Positions 5,636-9,582 of a DNA stretch of 9,582 bases are shown here, piece by piece. Both the position numbers and the translations under genes were made by a program. Numbering within the stretch: position 1 is the first letter of the stretch; each line of letters begins with the position of its first letter. A model generated the notes under the pieces. The model was not told the DNA's origin, searched no databases, and saw nothing but the letters and a program-made list of their open reading frames with translations. Source of the DNA: Pyrodictiaceae archaeon (GTDB lineage: Archaea > Thermoproteota > Thermoprotei_A > Sulfolobales > Pyrodictiaceae); assembly GCA_027033675.1 (NCBI GenBank), contig JALVKZ010000204.1, forward strand, positions 1 through 9,582, written 5' to 3'.

Positions 5636-6790
5636 TTACATCCCCAGTTTATAGGATATTTTCTCTAATAGCTTGTCTATTTCCTCTAATGTTTTCTCAG
5701 CGAGGGCTTTTACGCTTTGGTTATCAGTCTCTTTCAGTATATTGACTATTCTACTTTTAGCTATCTTTAGGCTTCGGAATAGATCCACAAGTCTGGGATC
5801 ATAGCTTCGCATTGTATCAACTAAGTGGTAGGTCTCTTTAACATTAGCTCGTATATCGTTTAGTTCCTTAATGAATCGCTCTGGCATTTTCAATTCTTCC
5901 GATAATATTATATTAACTTTTTCAAAATCCTCTATATCCCTAGGTGCTACATACTTTAGTGCGACTAGGTCCTTTTCCTGAGTAATAATTCTTCCCTCTA
6001 GGAGAGCATGGGCAGCAATAATTTTTAGCGCCTTAGTCTTTCTCCTATCCGTTAGGTGTATTCCCCTTTCTTCAAAGATGGCATAGAGTCTTAACAACTT
6101 GGACTTTATGGGTGATAAGTCCACTCTGAAAATCATCTTGTGTACTTGGGCAAGTGTATCCATATCCAATACGGGCTCTGCGGGTGGTATTTGTCCTGAC
6201 TCGATTTTCCAGCCAGCATCTAGTAGCTCGCTCCACTTATTCTCGGGTACGGGCTTAGCATACTGGCGAACAAGGAACCTATCATATACTGCTTCGAGTT
6301 CTGGCTCTTCAGGGACCCGATTTGTGGCGCCGATAAGGGTCCATAGAGGAACCCTTATCTCCGTGTATCCATCATACCATACTCTTTCTTGCATTATGCT
6401 GAGAAGCGCATTAAGTATAGCAGAGTTTGCGTTAAAGACCTCGTCTAGGAACACAATTTCGGCTTCTGGCATTTTTCCCTTTGTTATTCGAATGTACTTG
6501 CCCTCTTTCAATGCGTTTAAGTCTAGAGGGCCAAAAAGCTCGCTCGGCTCAGTATACTTTGTTAGAAGATACTTGAAGAAATTAGCGTTAATGAGCTCAG
6601 CCGTTCTTCGTGCAATTGCTGACTTAGCAGTACCCGGTTCTCCTATTAGTATTACATGCTCGCGCGCCACAAGCGCCAGTGTTAGAGCCTTGATCTCATC
6701 CTCTCTAGCAACAAAGGGCTCTTGGAGAACCTTGTAGAAAGTTTGTATCTTTTCTATCAGTCCTGAGGCGCCCCTTTCTGGCGTTATCAA
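5636..6790 (-). CDS. MoxR/RavA-type AAA+ ATPase
   Basis: The 384-residue protein is a MoxR-class AAA+ ATPase. Walker A is GEPGTAKS (50-57), Walker B is IVFLDE (D116, E117), sensor 1 is GATN (N157), and the arginine finger is R171 in YDRF. A DRR motif at 248-250 in the lid lies where sensor 2 is expected. The segment from TEPSELFGPLD through the Walker B region resembles bacterial RavA more than classical MoxR. The C-terminal 100 residues are helical, with no added domain. The start is TTG 6790: GGGGAG (6803-6798, minus strand) lies seven bases upstream and a TATA-like TAAATATATT another 30 bases up. The VWA gene follows directly. Such pairs use ATP hydrolysis to remodel or mature partner proteins; the client here is unknown. 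Confidence 0.9.
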   Translation of the reverse strand: MITPERGASGLIEKIQTFYKVLQEPFVAREDEIKALTLALVAREHVILIGEPGTAKSAIARRTAELINANFFKYLLTKYTEPSELFGPLDLNALKEGKYIRITKGKMPEAEIVFLDEVFNANSAILNALLSIMQERVWYDGYTEIRVPLWTLIGATNRVPEEPELEAVYDRFLVRQYAKPVPENKWSELLDAGWKIESGQIPPAEPVLDMDTLAQVHKMIFRVDLSPIKSKLLRLYAIFEERGIHLTDRRKTKALKIIAAHALLEGRIITQEKDLVALKYVAPRDIEDFEKVNIILSEELKMPERFIKELNDIRANVKETYHLVDTMRSYDPRLVDLFRSLKIAKSRIVNILKETDNQSVKALAEKTLEEIDKLLEKISYKLGM

Positions 6791-6835
6791 TTACTTTCTC
6801 CCCTTTGTCCAATAATACCCTTACTCTTAGCAGGG

Positions 6836-6845
6836 AATATATTTA
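6836..6845 (-). promoter_or_regulatory. Putative TATA box of the ATPase-VWA operon
   Basis: Minus-strand TAAATATATT predicts a transcription start near 6815. This gives a leader of about 25 bases that includes the GGGGAG ribosome site and ends at the TTG start, 6790. Confidence 0.5.
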
Positions 6846-6900
6846 CTACCTAGCCCTACTATTAGCAGTTCCGGTAATGTGCGAGCTCTATATTTTCAGG

Positions 6901-6970
6901 GCGAGGATGAGCCCGGTTTTCAGCTGACCTCTTGGCTACCGGGAATGACGAGGAGTTGCTCAGCTGAGCA
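6901..6970 (+). ncRNA. Candidate structured RNA, C/D-box-like
   Basis: A C-like box AGGATGA (6904-6910) and a perfect CTGA at 6924-6927 (D') are followed by a C'-like ATGACGA (6945-6951) and a second perfect CTGA at 6964-6967 (D). Spacers are 13, 17 and 12 bases; 12 before box D is the classical guide length. Two GC pairs could close the C/D turn. Competing structure is present: CCCGG/CCGGG (6912-6916 and 6939-6943), and a 14-base perfect palindrome centred on the D box (6957-6970). The block is more GC-rich than its surroundings, typical of stable RNA in a hyperthermophile. The nearest TATA-like element (CTCTATATTTT, 6886-6896) would start transcription inside the element, which weakens the call. 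A larger RNA reaching to about 7000 is an alternative. Confidence 0.42.
6957..6970. repeat. 14-base perfect palindrome
   Basis: TGCTCAGCTGAGCA is its own reverse complement. Its core TCAGCTGA also occurs 40 bases upstream at 6920-6927. It could be an operator half-site pair, an RNA self-pairing element, or a chance result of the two D-like boxes. A small hairpin follows: GAAG-G-TG with CACTTC, 6974-6993. A five-base stem, GAGGA/TCCTC, brackets both (6950-6954 with 6996-7000). Confidence 0.55.
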
Positions 6971-7091
6971 CTAAGAAGGTGCCAGTACCACTTCGTCCTC
7001 ATAATAAAAGATCCTGCTGTAAAAGTGTAAGAATATGATTGTAAAAACCGTTCCTCAACGCTTCAGCGTAGAAAATGGGGATCGGTAACCG

Positions 7092-7246
7092 GTGCATTCT
7101 TCATCTATTAATCAAGAGACGGGGTTTATCCTCATTCCCCGGGCTATTTACTGCCAGTTACTCTATCCCATAAATTAGCTGCCGCAGTATCGTTATTACT
7201 AGGAAAGTACCTATCTCTCTGTCGTAGGCGATGATGAAGATTGCAC
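7092..7246. repeat. Inverted repeat pair, 14 bases with one mismatch
   Basis: GTGCATTCTTCATC at 7092-7105 is the inverse complement of GATGAAGATTGCAC at 7233-7246 except for one base. The right copy overlaps box C of the candidate sRNA at 7231. The left copy, read on the minus strand, likewise follows a C-like AGATGA. The 127 bases between hold no gene that I can support, only a small CGGGG/CCCCG hairpin at 7120-7141. Confidence 0.5.
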
Positions 7247-7289
7247 GTCAGTGATAAATAATATGAGCGGCCTCCACCGGTACTGAGCA
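7228..7289 (+). ncRNA. Candidate C/D box sRNA upstream of the 7360 gene
   Basis: A perfect box C, ATGATGA (7231-7237), and a perfect box D, CTGA (7283-7286), are 56 bases apart end to end. Between them are a D'-like GTGA (7251-7254) and a degenerate C' (AATATGA, 7260-7266), with spacers of 13, 5 and 16 bases. Two GC pairs (7228-7229 with 7287-7288) can close the kink-turn. A possible promoter is TTATTACTA (7193-7201), about 28 bases upstream. The guide before box D ends in CACCGGTA. It sits in the 569-base gap 6791-7359, which otherwise holds only promoters and the repeats listed. The internal boxes are weak, so this could be a single-guide RNA or a chance match. Confidence 0.4.
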
Positions 7290-7307
7290 AAGCCTCTTCT
7301 CTACCTA

Positions 7308-7319
7308 GCCTTTAAAGGC
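7308..7319 (+). promoter_or_regulatory. TATA box in a 12-base perfect palindrome, promoter of the 7360 gene
   Basis: GCCTTTAAAGGC is a perfect palindrome containing TTTAAA. It predicts a transcription start near 7340, just ahead of the GGAGGGTGAT ribosome site. This placement independently supports the TTG 7360 start. Confidence 0.55.
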
Positions 7320-7359
7320 AACAAAGCGCTACTAAATAGCATTGGAGGGTGATACCGTA

Positions 7360-7713
7360 TTGGCTGATGAGAGCATTATTAGGTCTCTAGAGCATTGTCT
7401 TTCCTATAGTTTTCAAGATTCCTCGGTAGTTCTTAGGAATAATTGTGATAAACCCATAGACATAAAGGCTATTGAGATAGAGTATTATATATACATTCGC
7501 CGTGCGTCATTGGCGCAGTCAAGCGAGAATATTGAGCTTGGGCATTTACGTAGAAAAGTGGTTGAAAGAATAAGCATAGAGCAATCTATTGCACCTAGTT
7601 CGGCCTTAAGCGTACACTTTGGCGTATTAAAGAACATTGAAAACGTATTCGCAATAATAGAATACGGTAATAAAGAGTATAAAATTAAGGTGGGTCAAGA
7701 GAAACAAAACTAA
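7360..7713 (+). CDS. Protein of unknown function, 117 residues
   Basis: I do not recognise the family. From TTG 7360 the protein starts ADESIIRSLEHCLSYSF and continues with alternating hydrophobic stretches (IDIKAIEIEYYIYI, VFAIIEYGN, YKIKV) that suggest a small beta-sandwich. The pattern of strands separated by Asn/Asp/Lys turns recalls archaeal Ig-like domains, but this is inference only. There is no signal peptide or membrane helix. Cysteines fall at residues 12 and 29. The frame can open 18 bases earlier at TTG 7342. However, the near-consensus Shine-Dalgarno GGAGGGTGAT (7344-7353) lies inside that extension and six bases before TTG 7360, so 7360 is preferred. The gene is single and converges on the MarC gene with a 55-base gap. 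Confidence 0.7.
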   Translation: MADESIIRSLEHCLSYSFQDSSVVLRNNCDKPIDIKAIEIEYYIYIRRASLAQSSENIELGHLRRKVVERISIEQSIAPSSALSVHFGVLKNIENVFAIIEYGNKEYKIKVGQEKQN

Positions 7714-7768
7714 TACATTATGGCAAGGTGCAGTAGTTGCTATGACATTGGACATGGAATTGGCATGA

Positions 7769-8392
7769 CTAGTGTTTTGTATATTTTATTGCCTCAATTA
7801 TCCCTGTTCTTATCATAGATATAGCTATTGCTGCAAGCAACATTGACATTATCTTTGACAATGCTAATGCTCCGTTTTCTCCCATGACTTTTAGCATTTT
7901 ACCGCTATTTGCTAGCATAACATACGTGATAATTATGTTGGCGACTATGCTTATTAATGAGTATAATAACCCATAGATAGCCTTTATGTACAGCACAGTC
8001 GCGATAGCTGCAGGACCAGCCAGTAGAGGAGTCGCTAGAGGCACTATAGCTATTGTCTCTGCTTCCTCGGGATGTCTTATGCCAGTGGCCTCAGTCCAGC
8101 CAAGTATTCCTGCAATACCATAGATTAGCAATATAATTCCTCCTGCTATTCTGAAATCGGCAAGTGTTAACCCGAAGTAGTAAAGGATCAAGTCACCGAT
8201 AAGAGCAAATAATAGTAGGATTAGTGATGCGATTTCACAGCTATTTTTGACAATCTTTTCTCTTTTTTCATCGGAGAGCATCGTGGTTAGGCTATAAAAT
8301 AATGGGGCATTACCTAGGGGATCAATTGCTATAAACAGGATTGTTACTGAGTGAATAAGGAACGTTATGTTTACGTTAATGCTTAGCGACAC
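7769..8392 (-). CDS. MarC-family (UPF0056) integral membrane protein
   Basis: The 207-residue protein has six predicted membrane helices (about residues 10-28, 53-72, 79-98, 113-135, 140-161 and 178-198). It shows the MarC family signatures: DPLGNAPLF early (24-32), RIAGGIILLIYGI (81-93) and PLATPLLAGPAAI (118-130). MarC was once linked to multiple antibiotic resistance in E. coli, a link later withdrawn; the function of the family is unsettled, with transport proposed. GTG 8392 overlaps the end of the cysteine-rich gene by 17 bases. GAGAGGT (about 8409-8403, minus strand) lies roughly ten bases before it, inside that gene, so translation of the two is probably coupled. Confidence 0.88.
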   Translation of the reverse strand: MSLSINVNITFLIHSVTILFIAIDPLGNAPLFYSLTTMLSDEKREKIVKNSCEIASLILLLFALIGDLILYYFGLTLADFRIAGGIILLIYGIAGILGWTEATGIRHPEEAETIAIVPLATPLLAGPAAIATVLYIKAIYGLLYSLISIVANIIITYVMLANSGKMLKVMGENGALALSKIMSMLLAAIAISMIRTGIIEAIKYTKH

Positions 8393-8720
8393 GCTGGGCG
8401 TACCTCTCTAGCGCCTCTGCTATTTTCACCACGATCTCGTTCCGGCATTTATCCATGCACTTGCTAGTGCATTCCGGGCTATCTCCACAACTTGAATTAC
8501 ATGACACTTTGCATCGTCTATCTATTGGTATAAGTGCATATATCCTTTTCCTCGGATCGAGCAATGCTACGCTTAATGCGAGATTTACGCCAGCTTCACG
8601 GATAACCTCAATTACAGTACTATGTTTATCTAGGTCGTCTTCGTATACAAAGCCTCCATAATGTCGTAGTGCATTAGCTATTCTTCTTGCTAGTAGAGCC
8701 TTCTCTTCTGTATTTGTCAC
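8376..8720 (-). CDS. Small protein with a six-cysteine twin-CX3C motif, cotranscribed with marC-type gene
   Basis: The family is not recognised. The 114-residue protein has a charged helical N terminus (ARRIANALRHYGG), an alpha/beta-looking middle (VIEVIREAGVNLALSVALLDP, then RIYALIPI), then a compact cluster CX3CX3CX5CX3CX3C using C70, C74, C78, C84, C88 and C92. It ends in an amphipathic helix (VVKIAEALERYAQRV). The nearly symmetric CX3C spacing on either side of a Gly-Asp-Ser-Pro turn suggests a helical hairpin holding zinc or an iron-sulfur cluster, or disulfide-locked. No signal peptide is seen. GTG 8720 follows AGGGGA (8731-8726, minus strand) and a TATA-like TTTATTTTA (8754-8762). Its stop overlaps the MarC start, which ties the two in function or at least expression. 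Confidence 0.72.
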   Translation of the reverse strand: MTNTEEKALLARRIANALRHYGGFVYEDDLDKHSTVIEVIREAGVNLALSVALLDPRKRIYALIPIDRRCKVSCNSSCGDSPECTSKCMDKCRNEIVVKIAEALERYAQRVAKH

Positions 8721-8753
8721 CTTAGTCCCCTATTGACGCGTGAAGCAAGGGCC

Positions 8754-8773
8754 TAAAATAAATCCTAATTAGG
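8754..8773. promoter_or_regulatory. Divergent promoter region with CCTAATTAGG palindrome
   Basis: Minus-strand TTTATTTTA (8762-8754) is a good TATA box for the Cys-rich/MarC operon. Adjoining it is the perfect ten-base palindrome CCTAATTAGG (8764-8773), which lies about 47 bases before the start of the small membrane protein on the other strand. The palindrome could be a TATA element for the rightward gene, or an operator shared by both. Confidence 0.45.
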
Positions 8774-8819
8774 TGCATTTTTCCGGGCGAAGCTTGGGTG
8801 TAGAAGGATAGATGGAGCA

Positions 8820-8981
8820 ATGCTTGTCTCTGCTCTATTGCTGATTATAGGTATATTAGTATTTGATAAACTCGCTGAGATAGAAGGAGCTAGGCATAGA
8901 TACGTAATGATCACTAATTATTCAGCACTAACTATTATCGTTATATCTTTGCTAATAATTCTATTGAGGAATTGTGTATGA
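8820..8981 (+). CDS. Small two-helix membrane protein, 53 residues
   Basis: ATG 8820 opens a 53-codon frame. It encodes a hydrophobic helix (LVSALLLIIGILVF, residues 2-15), a charged loop (DKLAEIEGARHRYVMITN) and a second hydrophobic helix (ALTIIVISLLIILL, about 36-49), ending RNCV and TGA. Two clean membrane segments around one charged loop are unlikely by chance in non-coding DNA, and no longer frame competes on either strand here. Upstream are GGAG (8814-8817), rather close to the ATG, and GAAGGAT (8803-8809) at a more usual distance. It is divergent from the Cys-rich/MarC operon. No family is recognised. It could be a small regulator or subunit of a membrane complex. Confidence 0.55.
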   Translation: MLVSALLLIIGILVFDKLAEIEGARHRYVMITNYSALTIIVISLLIILLRNCV

Positions 8982-8998
8982 AAATGTTTTCATCCGTA

Positions 8999-9008
8999 GT
9001 TATATTTA
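8999..9008 (+). promoter_or_regulatory. Putative TATA box of the 9067 gene
   Basis: GTTATATTTA lies 59 bases before GTG 9067. It predicts a start near 9030 and a leader of about 37 bases. It follows the small membrane protein by only 17 bases, so it separates the two transcription units. Confidence 0.45.
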
Positions 9009-9066
9009 GGGTTATTATGACGGTTCTCTCTAGGAGATCTAGTAGATGCCTAAGTGGTGTTGAGTA

Positions 9067-9360
9067 GTGGCTAGGCTAGGCTATGAGAGAATACATGTCG
9101 CGCATCTTGAGGGACTAGTAGCACTAGGTAAGGCTAAGAGATACTGGTGGGAGAAGTGCGATGTCCCCAATATGGTAAAATTCTACGTCGAAACTAGAGA
9201 TGGTAAAATATATGAAACCAAGTGTATTGATGAGAGAGGTGCTAAGAAGGTAATAACTTATTTAGGCCTGGCCTCGAAGCTGAGTAAGGATGTCGTCCTC
9301 GATATAGAAGTTAACAAGGATGAGGTATTTATTCCTGAAGACGAAGGCCGAGATAAATGA
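9067..9360 (+). CDS. Small protein of unknown function, 97 residues
   Basis: I cannot name the family with confidence; it may be one of the short Desulfurococcales-restricted DUF families. The protein is soluble and mixed alpha/beta. It has a basic aromatic patch KAKRYWWEKCDVPN (residues 22-35), a strand pair NMVKFYVETRDGKIYETKCID (35-55) that looks like a beta hairpin, a helix RGAKKVITYLGLASKL, and a final strand DVVLDIEVN with an acidic tail. Two cysteines (31, 53) could face each other. A stop codon lies two codons upstream in frame, so GTG 9067 is the earliest start; a GTGGTG (9054-9059) lies seven bases before it. A role in RNA binding is possible from the basic, aromatic N terminus, but this is only a guess. 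Confidence 0.75.
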   Translation: MARLGYERIHVAHLEGLVALGKAKRYWWEKCDVPNMVKFYVETRDGKIYETKCIDERGAKKVITYLGLASKLSKDVVLDIEVNKDEVFIPEDEGRDK

Positions 9361-9470
9361 TGGGCAATATGAGGTAATTTAAACAGCAGGTTAATTAGGA
9401 TGCTTTGTTCTTGCATCATTTGGTGTCTTAGGTAAATGAGTAAGCGTAAGCACTTATAGGGGTGATTAAT

Positions 9471-9582
9471 ATGGGTAAGCGAATGAGAATGACGCTGCCT
9501 AAGAAAGAGGAGGATTTACAAAAAGTAGTGGAAGAAGTAGAAGAGATACATCATGATCACCATCACCACCATCACGAGCATG
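9471..9582 (+). CDS. Histidine-rich protein, N-terminal part (runs off the right edge)
   Basis: ATG 9471 follows an excellent Shine-Dalgarno, GGGGTGAT (9459-9466), four bases upstream. The 37 visible residues begin with a basic segment (MGKRMRMTLPKK), then an acidic amphipathic helix (EEDLQKVVEEVEEI, residues 13-26), then a tract with nine histidines in 11 residues: HH-D-six His-E-H (27-37). The tract is encoded by alternating CAT/CAC codons, as expected for a real protein tract and not simple slippage. Such tracts bind Ni, Zn, Co or Cu and occur in metallochaperones and metal transporters. The family cannot be named from this fragment. A TATA-like TAATTTAAAC (9375-9384) lies about 90 bases up; the 110-base gap before it holds nothing else that I can support. 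Confidence 0.72.
   Translation, partial: MGKRMRMTLPKKEEDLQKVVEEVEEIHHDHHHHHHEH

Noticed and set aside
6099..6737. 212-codon plus-strand open frame opposite the ATPase gene
   Set aside because: Long but a shadow: Ser/Leu-rich composition typical of antisense frames, no Shine-Dalgarno, and the opposite strand carries every AAA+ motif.
7034..7087. 17-codon frame beginning ATGATTGTAAAAACC in the large gap
   Set aside because: Too short, no Shine-Dalgarno and no hydrophobic or domain signature.
7120..7141. CGGGG/CCCCG hairpin as a terminator
   Set aside because: No oligo-T follows, no gene on either strand ends nearby, and archaea do not rely on hairpin terminators.
7342..7359. Earlier TTG start for the 7360 gene
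   Set aside because: The extension would contain the near-perfect Shine-Dalgarno that serves TTG 7360, and it would start almost at the predicted transcription start.
9046..9063. Five-codon ATG...TGA mini-frame just before the 9067 gene
   Set aside because: No ribosome site of its own; most likely part of the leader. Not enough to call an attenuating peptide.

Overview
The window reads as hyperthermophilic crenarchaeal chromosome, most like Desulfurococcales. Support comes from the gene families (archaeal ZPR1 zinc-finger protein, small heat-shock protein, ribbon-helix-helix and winged-helix regulators, a geranylgeranyl-reductase-type flavoprotein), AGG/AGA-rich arginine usage, frequent GTG and TTG starts preceded by GGTG/GGAGG Shine-Dalgarno sites, TATA boxes 20-40 bases before several starts, and C/D-box-like guide RNA signatures in the long intergenic gaps. 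I see no insertion sequence, integrase, CRISPR array, tRNA or rRNA. Genus is not resolved.

Layout. Bases 1-229 (minus) are the N-terminal part of a FAD-dependent geranylgeranyl-reductase-family protein, divergent from an Hsp20 chaperone (430-984, +). Hsp20 converges on a ZPR1-type zinc-finger protein (996-1565, -). A ribbon-helix-helix regulator (1774-2091, +) converges on a winged-helix regulator (2110-2499, -), which lies downstream of a SpoIIM-like membrane protein (2570-3118, -). A 332-base gap then carries a likely C/D box sRNA and the promoter of a TatD-related metal-dependent hydrolase (3451-4323, +).

The TatD-type gene overlaps tail to tail by 22 bases with a von Willebrand factor A protein (4302-5630, -). 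That protein follows a MoxR/RavA-type AAA+ ATPase (5636-6790, -) by five bases. The two form a clear ATPase/VWA operon of the RavA-ViaA kind. Upstream lies the largest non-coding stretch, about 570 bases (6791-7359), with two more C/D-sRNA-like elements, a 14-base perfect palindrome and an inverted repeat.

The right part holds a short protein of unknown function (7360-7713, +), a translationally overlapping pair made of a six-cysteine protein (8376-8720, -) and a MarC-family membrane protein (7769-8392, -), an unlisted 53-residue two-helix membrane protein (8820-8981, +), a small conserved-looking protein of unknown function (9067-9360, +), and the start of a strikingly histidine-rich protein cut by the window edge (9471-9582, +).

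Most genes are single units with their own promoters. Only ATPase-VWA and Cys-rich-MarC look like true operons. The least explained parts are the RNA-like intergenic elements, the twin CX3C protein coupled to MarC, the MoxR-VWA pair, and the natural oligohistidine tract at the right edge. All calls were made by reading the sequence, without database searches or folding calculations.
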